Assembly: GCF_022919215.1 (NCBI RefSeq) | Contig: NZ_CP095046.1 | Coordinates: forward strand, 1,602,501-1,666,500 | Source: Hymenobacter cellulosilyticus | GTDB taxonomy: Bacteria; Bacteroidota; Bacteroidia; Cytophagales; Hymenobacteraceae | DNA: 64,000 nucleotides | Reading direction: 5' to 3' | In this document: piece after piece, positions 30,336 through 38,695 of the stretch | Numbering within the stretch: the stretch's first letter is position 1 | Layout: every line of letters starts with the position of its first letter | Notes under the pieces: model-generated | The model's database searches: none | What the model was told of the DNA's origin: nothing | Seen by the model: only the letters and a program-made list of their open reading frames with translations | Made by a program: the position numbers and the translations under genes

Positions 30336-31441
30336 ATGATGATTCGCTACGGTTTGCTCGGAGCTTTACTACTCCGTGGTACCATCGGCTGGGCTCAGCA
30401 GCCCGTGGCCACCGATGCCCGGCCCCCGCTGATTTTGGGCGCCTACGCGCAGGGCAGCTTCATTATCGGCCACACGCCTTCGGTAAAGCACCTGGTCGCC
30501 TCGCATCCCACCGGCCTGGAGCTGAATCTGCAGCGGCAAACCAACGGGCGGGAGCCCTGGCACGCCTGGTATAAATACCCCAAAGTAGGCCTGGCCCTAG
30601 TGTACTACGATTATCATAATCCGATACTGGGCAAGTCGTACGCGGCTACTATCTACCTCAACAAGCCCTTTTACCGCTCGGCCCGGCAGGAGCTGAATTT
30701 CCGCATTGGTACCGGCGTCGGGTTTTTTCCAATCCGCTTCGACCAGGCCACCAATCATAAGAACAACATCGTCAGCTCGCGTCTGAATGCCACGCTGCAG
30801 ATGCGCCTGGAATACGATGTGGCTCTGGCCTCTCAGTACGGCCTGCTACTGGGCGTTGGGCTCAACCATTACTCGAATGGTGCCACCACCAAGCCCAACT
30901 TCGGCATCAACCTGCCCACCGTGTTTGTGGGGCTCAATTACCACCAGCAGCGCCCGTTCCGCCCACTCAGCTCCGGGCCTACGGCTGAGCCCGAGGAGGT
31001 AGGCCACAACTTTCTGGATTTGAGCACCAGCCTGGGCTTTAAGCAGCGCAACGAGTCGGACCGCCGTAAGTACACGGTGCAGTCGGTGACGGTGGCCGCC
31101 GGGCGGCGCATCAACCGCAAAAGCAACCTGGTGCTGGGGCCGAGGGCTTCTACGACCGGTCATTGCTGGCGCAATTGCGTGATACAACCCGGGTTGGGGA
31201 AAAGCTGCCCGACGTGAAAAAAGCCGGCGTGTTCTTCGGGCACGAGCTGCTGTTTGGCCGCTTGGCTGTGGTGTCGCACCTGGGATTTTACGTGTACAAT
31301 CCCTACAAATCCAATAAGTTCTACTACGAACGGATAGGGCTCAAATACCAGTTTACCCGGCAGCTCTGGGGCGCGGCCGACCTGAAAGTGCACCGTGGCT
31401 CGGCGGACGTAGTGGAGCTCAAGCTGGGCGTAAAACTTTAA
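30336..31441 (+). CDS. Acyloxyacyl hydrolase, PagL-like lipid A deacylase (one frame break)
   Basis: An outer-membrane beta-barrel esterase that would remove an acyl chain from lipid A. The corrected length is 368 residues. The signal peptide ends near GWAQQ. The N-terminal barrel ends with GVGLNHYSNGATTKPNFG, holding the His-x-Ser dyad and Asn of the PagL active site (about residues 180-195), followed by LPTVFVGLNYH. A second module of about 160 residues follows, ending ELKLGVKL. The frame breaks at GGGG 31137-31140; one base joins LVLGAEGFYD to the C-terminal part. The function is inferred from the motif; the C-terminal half is longer than in classic PagL. Confidence 0.72.
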
Positions 31442-31460
31442 GCTAGCCAGCCATCAGCTG

Positions 31461-32495
31461 CTACGAATTGGCTACCAGCGCCTGATTGATGCGCTTTACC
31501 AGGGCCGGTCCTTCGTAGATGAATCCGGTGTAAAGCTGCACCAGGGTTGCGCCGGCCTGCAGCTTTTCCAGGGCATCGGCAGCAGAAGCAATACCGCCTA
31601 CCCCAATGATGGGTAGCGCGCCCTCAGAATGCCGGTGCAGGTAGCGGATGACGTCGGTAGCGCGCTGGCGCAGCGGCCGGCCGCTCAGTCCGCCAGCCCC
31701 AATAGAAGTAAGCTGCGTGGCGGAAGTACGCAGCTCGTCGCGGGCAATGGTGGTGTTGGTTGCCACTAGGCCGCTGAGCTTGGTTTCGGCCGCAATGGTC
31801 AGGATGTCGTTGAGCTGGCCGTCGGTAAGGTCGGGCGCAATTTTGAGCAGCAGCGGCTTGGGCTTCGCCTTGGCCAGGTTTACTTCCTGCACCTGCTGCA
31901 ACAGCCGAATCAGGGGCTCTTTTTCCTGTAGCTGCCGCAGATTGGGCGTGTTGGGCGAGCTGACATTGACCACGAAGTAGTCGACCGTATCAAACAAGGT
32001 TTCAAAGCTGGCAATGTAATCGGCCGCGGCCTGCTCGTTGGGTGTATCCTTGTTCTTGCCGATGTTGCCGCCGATAATAATGCCGGAGCGCCGCTGCCGC
32101 AGGCGCTGCGCGGCCGCCGCGGCACCTTCGTTGTTAAAGCCCATCCGGTTGATTAGCGCCCCGTCTTGCTGGAGCCGAAACAGGCGCGGGGTCGGGTTGC
32201 CCGGCTGGGCCCGGGGCGTCACCGTCCCGATTTCCACGAAGCCAAAGCCCAGGGCGGCCAGCTCGTCGGTCAATTCGGCATTCTTATCGAAGCCTGCCGC
32301 CAGTCCCACGGGGTTGCGAAACGTCAAGCCAAAAACCTCTCTACCCAGCGCGGGATGCTCAAAATCGTAGAGGCTGCGCAGTAGGGCCGGCGTGCCGGGC
32401 AGCCGGTAGCTTCGCTTGAGATTATTGAAGACAAAATGGTGGGCCTGCTCCGCATCAAGCTGGAAAAGCAGGGGTTTGAGCAAGGCTTTGTACAT
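31461..32495 (-). CDS. pyrD: Dihydroorotate dehydrogenase (quinone), class 2
   Basis: Oxidises dihydroorotate to orotate with quinone as acceptor, the fourth step of UMP synthesis, on the inner membrane. It has 344 residues, matching class 2 enzymes, with the N-terminal membrane-associated helix (about 1-40, [20 protein letters not shown]). Other landmarks are [14 protein letters not shown] (FMN site), [15 protein letters not shown] with the catalytic serine, [20 protein letters not shown], and IIGVGGI for phosphate binding. The start at 32495 gives [10 protein letters not shown], as in homologues. It is convergent with the PagL-like gene and 20 bases from it. Confidence 0.95.
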   Translation of the reverse strand: MYKALLKPLLFQLDAEQAHHFVFNNLKRSYRLPGTPALLRSLYDFEHPALGREVFGLTFRNPVGLAAGFDKNAELTDELAALGFGFVEIGTVTPRAQPGNPTPRLFRLQQDGALINRMGFNNEGAAAAAQRLRQRRSGIIIGGNIGKNKDTPNEQAAADYIASFETLFDTVDYFVVNVSSPNTPNLRQLQEKEPLIRLLQQVQEVNLAKAKPKPLLLKIAPDLTDGQLNDILTIAAETKLSGLVATNTTIARDELRTSATQLTSIGAGGLSGRPLRQRATDVIRYLHRHSEGALPIIGVGGIASAADALEKLQAGATLVQLYTGFIYEGPALVKRINQALVANS

Positions 32496-32728
32496 AGCAG
32501 GCCGCAAGGTATCCGGCTGCAAAGCTCTTACTTATTTCGCTACAATACTGCCTCCCGCCCGAGCTGGTTTGATAAGTTTTCTGTAAAATTTATTTGCCTG
32601 ATAATAAGCTGGCTACGGTTGGGTAGGTAAGAAAAAACTAAACTTGAAAGCTCAGAACTTGCACAATAGCCGCGTTTATCCCACTTTTGCAACCCCGAAA
32701 CGCGAATCACAATTCGCTATCGGGTCCC

Positions 32729-32804
32729 GATTCTGTAGCTCAGCTGGTAGAGCAATACACTTTTAATGTATGGGTCCTGGGTTCGAATCCCAGCGGGATC
32801 ACCA
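32729..32804 (+). tRNA. tRNA-Lys (anticodon TTT)
   Basis: 76 bases fold into a standard cloverleaf: acceptor GATTCTG with CGGGATC (two G-T pairs), D stem GCTC/GAGC, anticodon stem ATACA/TGTAT with loop CTTTTAA, T stem CTGGG/CCCAG with loop TTCGAAT, discriminator A and encoded CCA. Confidence 0.97.
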
Positions 32805-32805
32805 A

Positions 32806-32842
32806 AAACCTCGATTGCAACATGCAGTCGAGGTTTTTTGTT
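32806..32842 (+). terminator. Terminator after tRNA-Lys
   Basis: AACCTCGA and TCGAGGTT close a hairpin followed by six T, directly behind the tRNA 3' end. Confidence 0.88.
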
Positions 32843-33061
32843 ACAGGGCCTGGGTGTAAGTGGTGTTGTGCTGAACAGATACAGCGCGGTGGCGATTATC
32901 GGCACATCAGGCAATAAAGGGTGTTTTGCACGTGTGAGTCCACACCGCTGCTCTTACCTGCTTATGCCTGACTATTGTATTCATTTCAATTTGGACATAG
33001 ACCGCACCTGTTGTACGTATGAGTACAGCGGGAGCACTAACTATAGTCGGCAGGCGTGGGA

Positions 33062-33345
33062 CTATCCCGCTCCATACTGAGCTTCTGAACCCAACAACTA
33101 TTTTTTCTTCATACGCCCATACTATAGCCAGCTAATTTCCCTGCCGAGCTGATGATCGGTGACAGGGTATCACGGTAGTAACCCAATTCAAGTCATTGGC
33201 AATAGCCACGGCCCAATTGCACCCGGTTGCTGTAGCGCAATAGCTTGAAGGGTCAAGCCGTACGGAATGGTACCCAAGGCCTGCCACACTGCTTGTTGAA
33301 ATGCCATATGGGTATTATAGCCCGGGCACAATAGGCGCATTCGAA
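33062..33345 (-). pseudogene. Decayed O6-methylguanine-DNA methyltransferase (Ada/Ogt C-terminal domain)
   Basis: On the minus strand a broken frame carries the landmarks of the Ada/Ogt alkyltransferase domain in the right order: FQQAVWQALGTIPYG (33306 down to about 33262), an IA-x-x-x-QQPGAI stretch, AIANDLNWVTTVIPCHR with the active-site cysteine (PCHR codons at 33156-33167), then AGKLAGYSMGV and LLGSEAQYGAG to a stop at 33062. At least three frame changes and the loss of the helix after PYG interrupt it, and no N-terminal part is recognisable. Some changes could be sequence errors as elsewhere, but the missing N-terminus and the number of breaks in 280 bases point to true decay. It lies between tRNA-Lys and purK. 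Confidence 0.7.
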
Positions 33346-33523
33346 TGCTTGACCAAGTCTTTCAATCCCGTTTCTGTAATGTTCCGGGCTGTAAATTTCA
33401 GCAAGCAAACACCTTAGCTAACTCCGCAGGCCAGTATGGTGCCTGAACCCTTAGAGCGTTCCTCGGGCAAGCTAGGCTGGATAGTAATAAGATAACCAAT
33501 CGGTTAAGAGTGAAATATAGCGC
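33346..33523. other. Non-coding stretch before purK end
   Basis: No gene or clear structure. Together with 32843-33061 it makes up unassigned accessory DNA on either side of the ogt remnant; it may hold further decayed sequence too eroded to recognise. Confidence 0.5.
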
Positions 33524-34774
33524 CTAGATGGCGTCCAGCCCCGGCAAGCTGAGCAGACCAGCGGCCTGCTGTGCCACAGTTTTAACACTGTCGACATCCG
33601 GGCCGGTAATGGTCAGGTGCCCCATCTTACGGCCTGCGCGCGCCTGTAACTTGCCGTACAGGTGCAGGTGCGTGCCCGGCAGGCTCAGCACGGAGCGCCA
33701 GTCCGGCTCCTGCGGTTGACCGTTGGCGTCAAACCACACCTCACCCAGCAGATTGAGCATAATGGCCGGGGAATGCTGACGCGGCTGTGGCAGGGGCAAG
33801 CCAGCCATTGCATGGACCTGTAGGTCGAACTGCGACGCGTCGCAGGCGTCCAGGGTGTAGTGGCCGCTGTTGTGCGGGCGTGGGGCCATCTCGTTAACTA
33901 CCAAGCCGCCGTGCTCACTGCCGTCATCCACCACAAAGAACTCGACGCACAGCACCCCGACGTAGTCCAGATGTTGCGCGATGGACACAGCCGCCTCGCG
34001 GGCCCTGGTTGCCAGGGCAGCTGGCATATTTCCCTCGTAGGCGTGGGTCACGGCCAAAATACCCTCGACATGCACGTTGCGCTGCGGGGCGAAGCTGACC
34101 ACTTGCCCGTCCCAGCCGCGCGCTACCAGCACCGAGCACTCGGCAGTTAGCGGCAGCATCTTTTCCAGCACGCAGGCGACGCTACCCAACTCCGCCCAGG
34201 CAGCAGCCAGTTCAGCAGCAGTTTTGACGCGGACCTGGCCCTTGCCGTCGTAGCCCATGCGCGCGGTTTTCAGGATGCCGGGCAGCAAATCCGCCTGGTC
34301 AGTCTGAATGGCTTGCAGCTGAGCCAGCGTTTCAATCACCGCGTAGGGCGCACAACTCACCCCCGATAGGTCAGCGCAGGCAGCGAAGTGAGCTTTTTCC
34401 TCGATGCGGTTTTGGGCAATGCCCACCACGGCCGCACCAGGTGCCACGGGGCGGGTTTGCGCCAGCGTTTGCAAGGCCTGGGCCGGCACGTTTTCAAACT
34501 CGGTGGTAATGGCCTGGCACAGTTGGGCCAATTGAGCCAGCCCAGCCGGGTCGTTGTAGTCGGTCTGGATGTGGTGGTGACTTACCAGCCCAGCCGGGCT
34601 TTGTACATCGGGCTCCAGCACGGCGGTGAAGTAGCCTAGGCGCTGAGCGGCATGCACAAACATGCGGCCCAACTGCCCGCCCCCCAGCACGCCCAGGGTG
34701 GCCCGCTGGCCCGCGGCGTCCACACTGCCCGGATAAATTGGGCTCATGGCTGTAACGTGCATATCGGCACTCAT
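33524..34774 (-). CDS. purK: N5-carboxyaminoimidazole ribonucleotide synthase PurK, betaproteobacterial type
   Basis: ATP-dependent carboxylation of AIR in purine synthesis. It has 416 residues: pre-ATP-grasp [18 protein letters not shown] (about 27-45), ATP-grasp with [25 protein letters not shown] and VEFFVVDDG, and the [18 protein letters not shown] signature (about 290-308). The wording and extra N-terminal 25 residues resemble Burkholderiales enzymes more than Bacteroidota ones; this is recall, not a search. The start overlaps the purE stop by 4 bases (ATGA), so the two are translationally coupled. The frame is intact. No terminator is obvious behind it. Confidence 0.92.
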   Translation of the reverse strand: MSADMHVTAMSPIYPGSVDAAGQRATLGVLGGGQLGRMFVHAAQRLGYFTAVLEPDVQSPAGLVSHHHIQTDYNDPAGLAQLAQLCQAITTEFENVPAQALQTLAQTRPVAPGAAVVGIAQNRIEEKAHFAACADLSGVSCAPYAVIETLAQLQAIQTDQADLLPGILKTARMGYDGKGQVRVKTAAELAAAWAELGSVACVLEKMLPLTAECSVLVARGWDGQVVSFAPQRNVHVEGILAVTHAYEGNMPAALATRAREAAVSIAQHLDYVGVLCVEFFVVDDGSEHGGLVVNEMAPRPHNSGHYTLDACDASQFDLQVHAMAGLPLPQPRQHSPAIMLNLLGEVWFDANGQPQEPDWRSVLSLPGTHLHLYGKLQARAGRKMGHLTITGPDVDSVKTVAQQAAGLLSLPGLDAI

Positions 34775-35304
34775 AACGGCAAGGTCATAGCGCGAGCGGC
34801 TTCGGTTTGTTCGGCGCGAAACGCCTGCAGCTTGGTTGCCAGGCCAGGGTCGTGCAAGGCCAGCAGGCTGACGGCGAATAAGGCCGCATTTGCCGCCCCG
34901 GCATTACCAATCGCAAACGTAGCTACGGGCACCCCTTTAGGCATTTGCACGATGCTATGCAGCGAATCTACTCCCTGCAAATGGCGGCTGGCCACCGGCA
35001 CTCCCAGCACGGGCACCGTGGTTTTGGCGGCCATCATGCCTGGCAGGTGGGCCGCCCCGCCCGCACCAGCGATGATAGCCTGCAAGCCGCGCGGGCCAGC
35101 TTGTTCGGCATAGGCAAACAAGTCGTCGGGCATGCGGTGGGCCGACACCACGCGCGCTTCGTGGGCCACGCCAAACTGCGCGAGAATCTGCACGGCATGC
35201 TGCATGGTGTCCCAGTCGCTGCTGGAGCCCATCACCACGCCGATCAGGGGCGTGACCGGGGTGGTGCTCAGGCTAGGAGTGTCGGAGGGGAGAAGGGTAC
35301 TCAT
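34771..35304 (-). CDS. purE: N5-carboxyaminoimidazole ribonucleotide mutase PurE, betaproteobacterial type
   Basis: Converts N5-CAIR to CAIR, the step after PurK. It has 177 residues with [17 protein letters not shown] (phosphate loop), [13 protein letters not shown] (catalytic His), [15 protein letters not shown], and [19 protein letters not shown]. The C-terminus, ending [12 protein letters not shown], is one I associate with Burkholderiales PurE. An unstructured Ser/Thr/Pro leader (1-17) precedes the fold. A Bacteroidota-type TAGCTTTG lies upstream on the same strand (35429-35436), which would suit expression in the present host. Confidence 0.94.
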   Translation of the reverse strand: MSTLLPSDTPSLSTTPVTPLIGVVMGSSSDWDTMQHAVQILAQFGVAHEARVVSAHRMPDDLFAYAEQAGPRGLQAIIAGAGGAAHLPGMMAAKTTVPVLGVPVASRHLQGVDSLHSIVQMPKGVPVATFAIGNAGAANAALFAVSLLALHDPGLATKLQAFRAEQTEAARAMTLPL

Positions 35305-35428
35305 TGGAATCTGGTATAGGGGCTGGGCAGGCCCGAATGGTCAATAAAAACCGCGTCCGGACAGCCAGCGGTTGGACTGCGCATTGCTGTTGGTGAAACG
35401 GGCAATGGATAAAAATCCTTTACCACCG

Positions 35429-35436
35429 CAAAGCTA
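35429..35436 (-). promoter_or_regulatory. Putative -7 element (TAGCTTTG) ahead of purEK
   Basis: The minus strand reads TAGCTTTG, a TAnnTTTG match, about 125 bases ahead of the purE start and just behind the pyrC stop. No well-placed -33 TTG was found. Confidence 0.35.
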
Positions 35437-35507
35437 CTACCGCGGCACAAGCGCTGGCCGAAATATGAGGCGAATCCTGAAAATACAGGCCTTGGCGCAA
35501 CTAACGG

Positions 35508-36785
35508 TTAGCGCTCCAGCAGGATTTCCGTGCCTAAAATCACTAGGTCTACTCGGCCTTTCAACGTCTGGTCGATGAAGGGTGTGTTCTGGGATTTCGA
35601 CTTCATGAATTCCCGCGTGAAGGTTGTTTCCGCTTCGGTATCGAACAGGACGCAGTTAACTTCTTGGCCGACTTCGATGGTGGGTACCGGCAGGCCCATC
35701 AGGCGGCGGGGCTCCGCCGAGTAACGCTTCACTACCAGGTCCCACCCGAGTTTTCCGGGCTCGACGAAGAAGTGATAAAGCGACACCAGGGCCGTGTCCA
35801 GGCCGGTAATGCCGTTGGGGGCGCTGATAAAATCCTGGGCTTTTTCAAAAGGCGTGTGCGGCGCGTGGTCGGTGGCAATAATATCGAATACACCTTCCTT
35901 GAGCCCCTCGAGCAGCGCATCACAATCGGCCTGCGTGCGTAGCGGCGGGTTCATTTTATAGTTGGTGTCGTAGTCGCCGATGTGCTCGTCGGTGAATAGC
36001 AGGTGGTGCGGAGCTACTTCCGCCGTCACCTTCACATCGCCGCGGGATTTCCACCAGCGGATGGTTTCCATACCGAGCTTGCTGGACACGTGTTGGATGT
36101 GCACGTGCGCGCCCGCCGCCCGGGCTAGGCGAATGTCGCGGTCGATGATGATTTCCTCGGCGCAGGCCGGCGAGCCCTTGATTCCGAGCCGGTAGCTCAT
36201 TACTCCTTCGTTCAGGGCGCGGGGCCCGGCCAGCTCCGGCACCTCGCAGTGGCTGGCGAAAAACATCCCGAATTCGGTGGCGTACTGCATCGCCCGCAGC
36301 AGCACTGCCGGGTCGGCTGTGGTATCGCCGTCGTCGGTGAGCATTTTCACTCCGAGCTCACGCATGCCCTCGATTTCCGCCAGTTCCTTGCCCTCGCGGT
36401 TTTTGGTGACGCAGCCAGAGGTATACACCGGAATACGGGCCCGGTCCTTGGCGTTTTCCAGCACGGTAGCCACCGCAGTTGCCGAGTCGAGGGCCGGGCG
36501 GGTATTGGGCATCATGACCACGCCGGTAATGCCGCCGTTGATGGCCGCTTCGCTACCCGTGGTGATGGTCTCCTTGTTTTCAAACCCAGGGGCGCGAAAA
36601 TGGACGTGAGCATCAAACATGGCCGGCATCAGAACCCGGCCGCGCGCATCAATGGCGCGGGCACCCTCGGGAAGGGCTAGGCTGCTGCCGATTTCCTGGA
36701 TTTTTCCTTCGACAATCAGGACGTCGCCTTCGAGCAGTACGGGTGAGTTTTCGGAGGCGATGCGGGCATTTTGAAGGAGGAGCAT
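35508..36785 (-). CDS. pyrC: Dihydroorotase (class I, multifunctional-complex type)
   Basis: Cyclises carbamoyl-aspartate to dihydroorotate, the third step of UMP synthesis. It has 425 residues: a beta-sandwich N-terminus, then MFDAHVHFRAPGFENKETI with the HxH zinc ligands (about residue 60), AHVHIQHVSS and EVAPHHLLF with metal histidines, and IATDHAPHTPFEKAQ with the catalytic aspartate (about 300). The substrate-binding MMPNTRPALD is also visible. The length and motifs place it in the class I group related to PyrX/dihydropyrimidinase rather than the short class II. It lies 92 bases behind pyrB on the same strand, so the two are probably one operon. Confidence 0.93.
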   Translation of the reverse strand: MLLLQNARIASENSPVLLEGDVLIVEGKIQEIGSSLALPEGARAIDARGRVLMPAMFDAHVHFRAPGFENKETITTGSEAAINGGITGVVMMPNTRPALDSATAVATVLENAKDRARIPVYTSGCVTKNREGKELAEIEGMRELGVKMLTDDGDTTADPAVLLRAMQYATEFGMFFASHCEVPELAGPRALNEGVMSYRLGIKGSPACAEEIIIDRDIRLARAAGAHVHIQHVSSKLGMETIRWWKSRGDVKVTAEVAPHHLLFTDEHIGDYDTNYKMNPPLRTQADCDALLEGLKEGVFDIIATDHAPHTPFEKAQDFISAPNGITGLDTALVSLYHFFVEPGKLGWDLVVKRYSAEPRRLMGLPVPTIEVGQEVNCVLFDTEAETTFTREFMKSKSQNTPFIDQTLKGRVDLVILGTEILLER

Positions 36786-36877
36786 GGATTTGGGAGTGCT
36801 GTAAATGGCAAAAGTGGAAAGGATATTCGGACTATTGAAGACGAAAATAGACGGGCGGAACCAGCCGCGTCCGGCAT

Positions 36878-37858
36878 TTAGGGCATAATCACCTTCGAGC
36901 TGACTTGCTGTTGGGCGACATATGATTCCTGCCGCGGGAATTCTCCGCCCGGCGTGAGCCAGTCGAGCACAGCCATGCGGATGGAGATGCCGTTTTCGAC
37001 CTGGTTGGTAATCAGGCTGCGCTCATAGTCCATAACGGCGTCGCACAGCTCAACCCCCCGGTTTACGGGGCCGGGGTGCATGATGTAGAGACCTTTGTCG
37101 CGGATTTCCGCCAGCCGGGCGGTGGTGATGCCGTAGACCCGGTGGTATTCGCGGACGCTGGGGAAAAACTGCACGTCCTGGCGCTCCATCTGCACGCGCA
37201 GCAGGTACACCACATCGGGCGCCCAGGCCATGGCCGCCTCGTAGTCGGTGAAGCGAGGGATGGATGCCGGGACATACTTGGGCACCAGGGAGCCCGGACC
37301 CAGGTAAGCGACTTCGACGCCCAGCTTTTGCAGCAGGGTGCTGGTAGAGCGCGCGACGCGGGAGTGAAGAATATCCCCAATGATGAGGACTTTTTTGCCC
37401 CGAGGGTCGGGAAATTTTTCCTTGATGGTGAAGGCGTCCAGCAGGGCCTGGGTGGGATGCTCGTGGGCCCCGTCGCCGGCATTGATGACTGAAGCCGTGG
37501 TTTGGCGGGCAATCATGCCGGGCAGGCCGGGATGACTGTGGCGCACAACGATGTAATCGGTGCGCATGGCTTGGAGCGTCTCAATCGTCTCGCGCACCGA
37601 TTCGCCCTTGGTGATGGAGGAATGGGCGACGTCGAAATTCGTTACCTCCGCCGAGAGGCGTTTGGCCGCAACTTCGAAGGAGGAGTGCGTCCGGGTGCTG
37701 GCCTCGTAGAACAGCATGAGCACGGACTTGCCTTCGAGGGCCGGGATTTTCTTCACCGAGTGGGTGAACAGCTTTTTAAAGGACGTGGATTGGTCGAGCA
37801 GGAACTCGATTTCCTCACGGTGAAGGGATGCAATGTCGAGCAGGTCTTTACGTGCCAT
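36878..37858 (-). CDS. pyrB: Aspartate carbamoyltransferase catalytic subunit
   Basis: Condenses carbamoyl phosphate and aspartate, the committed step of UMP synthesis. It has 326 residues. The carbamoyl-phosphate loop FYEASTRTHSSFEVAAKR (about 50-67), HSSITKGESVRETI, IVVRHSHPGLPG, NAGDGAHEHPTQALLDAFTI, and MHPGPVNRGVE are all present. No pyrI regulatory subunit is near. The upstream region carries a promoter, a structured RNA and an intrinsic terminator (38056-38237) about 200 bases ahead, which may set how much transcription reaches it. Confidence 0.95.
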   Translation of the reverse strand: MARKDLLDIASLHREEIEFLLDQSTSFKKLFTHSVKKIPALEGKSVLMLFYEASTRTHSSFEVAAKRLSAEVTNFDVAHSSITKGESVRETIETLQAMRTDYIVVRHSHPGLPGMIARQTTASVINAGDGAHEHPTQALLDAFTIKEKFPDPRGKKVLIIGDILHSRVARSTSTLLQKLGVEVAYLGPGSLVPKYVPASIPRFTDYEAAMAWAPDVVYLLRVQMERQDVQFFPSVREYHRVYGITTARLAEIRDKGLYIMHPGPVNRGVELCDAVMDYERSLITNQVENGISIRMAVLDWLTPGGEFPRQESYVAQQQVSSKVIMP

Positions 37859-38055
37859 ACCGGAGTTGAGGAATAGTGAGGTTGTCTAGCTAAAACGGAC
37901 AATGGGAAGTCTTATCGGCCATAACCCCTGATGGAGCAACTGGCTGCTGGAGTAGGTCCAGGCGCTGGTAGCCGCCACAGTTGGCGGCGAGAATGTTGGC
38001 GTCCGGGTGGGGTATGAACTGGCTGCGGGGTAGCAGTCGACGAATTCAACGGACA

Positions 38056-38085
38056 TAAAAAAACCGTTTCGGAATCCGAAACGGT
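38056..38085 (-). terminator. Strong terminator upstream of pyrB (possible attenuator)
   Basis: On the minus strand ACCGTTTCGGA and TCCGAAACGGT pair perfectly and are followed by seven T. It closes the candidate RNA that starts near 38230 and lies about 200 bases before the pyrB start. Confidence 0.85.
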
Positions 38086-38230
38086 AACGGGGCAACACTT
38101 AGAAAAAACAACGGAAATGCCAGAGGCAAAATCGGGAAAACCGATGGCGGCAAAGACCTTCCGGTCTACTCGCGGTTCCCTGCCGAGCAGAGACTCCCCG
38201 CGCTTCATCAACAAGTTTTTTGGTTGAAGC
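38058..38230 (-). ncRNA. Candidate structured RNA of about 173 nt upstream of pyrB
   Basis: A Bacteroidota promoter (38237-38265) would start transcription near 38230, exactly at the 5' arm of a hairpin. In order on the minus strand: hairpin 1 (GCTTCAAC pairing to GTTGATGAAGC, 38202-38230), hairpin 2 closed by CGCGG/CCGCG with inner CTCTGC/GCAGGG (38171-38202), hairpin 3 AGACC-GGAA-GGTCT (38154-38167), a weak ATCGG/CCGAT hairpin, and a terminator. No convincing ORF spans it. I do not recognise the class: it lacks the SRP, tmRNA and RNase P signatures, and its ends do not pair as in 6S RNA. It could be a free small RNA or a leader controlling pyrB. Confidence 0.6.
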
Positions 38231-38236
38231 ATGCTG

Positions 38237-38265
38237 CAAAAATACGGCATTGTTACGCTCGGCAA
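38237..38265 (-). promoter_or_regulatory. Promoter (TTG-N18-TATTTTTG) of the candidate RNA
   Basis: The minus strand has TTG at 38263-38265 and TATTTTTG at 38237-38244, spaced 18 bases, close to the Bacteroidota sigma-ABfr consensus. The predicted start falls on the first stem base of the RNA. Confidence 0.65.
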
Positions 38266-38429
38266 CTCATCGGCAATGTTGATTTTTTTTCGCGCCGCTT
38301 TTCTCAAATTTTATTTTCGACCTAACGGGCTAAACGAAGCACTTTTGTCATTCTTTTCGCCATCAAAAAATAATTATGGTTCGCGTAACCAATTGCTTTG
38401 CAAGCATAATCCAACCTAACTTTAGCTCT
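38266..38429. other. AT-rich gap upstream of the RNA promoter
   Basis: Strongly AT-rich compared with the neighbours, with an eight-T run at 38283-38290. No gene is seen. It may be an UP-type region for the RNA promoter. Confidence 0.45.
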
Positions 38430-38695
38430 TTATTCCGCTCGTCTCAGCTGGCGGGCCGCCACTCTCCGGTGGCAAGCAGCCCAGGAACCACGCGGTAGTT
38501 CCTGGGCTGCTTCTTTTTGGCCAGCACAATGGGTATGAGCACCCGGTAAAAAGGGGCGTAGTAGGCGGTGGTACGCGGGCTCGTGCTGCATCTGGTCGTA
38601 GTAGCGGGCCACCAAGGGGAAGTGGGAGGAGGGCAAAGGCGGCTGGTGTTAGGTTGCCTCCAGGCGGCGTAAGCGCGCACGGGAAGAGGTCCACA
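38430..38695 (-). pseudogene. Possible decayed ORF
   Basis: Reading leftward, MWTSSRARLRRLEAT and then (after one stop, same frame) SHFPLVARYYDQMQHEPAYH, followed in the next frame by YYAPFYRVLIPIVLAKKKQ and YRVVPGLLATGEWRPAS, look like pieces of one protein with a stop and a frame change. I do not recognise a family. The perfect hairpin at 38475-38512 lies inside the last part, which argues that this part may not be coding. Low confidence. Confidence 0.25.
38475..38518 (+). terminator. Long perfect hairpin with T-run
   Basis: AGCAGCCCAGGAACCA and TAGTTCCTGGGCTGCT form a 16-base stem (one mismatch) followed on the plus strand by CTTTTT. No plus-strand gene lies immediately upstream, so what it terminates is unclear. 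Confidence 0.6.

Noticed and set aside
33062..35304. Insertion sequence or integrase in the accessory stretch
   Set aside because: No transposase or integrase motifs, terminal inverted repeats or target duplications seen by eye.
38058..38230. 6S RNA, SRP RNA or tmRNA as identity of the RNA upstream of pyrB
   Set aside because: The ends do not pair into the long rod of 6S, the SRP GGAAGG domain is absent, and there is no tRNA-like end or tag reading frame.
37912..38307. 131-codon minus-strand frame across the RNA region
   Set aside because: It crosses the hairpins and terminator, is rich in P, R and C without a domain, and begins upstream of the promoter.
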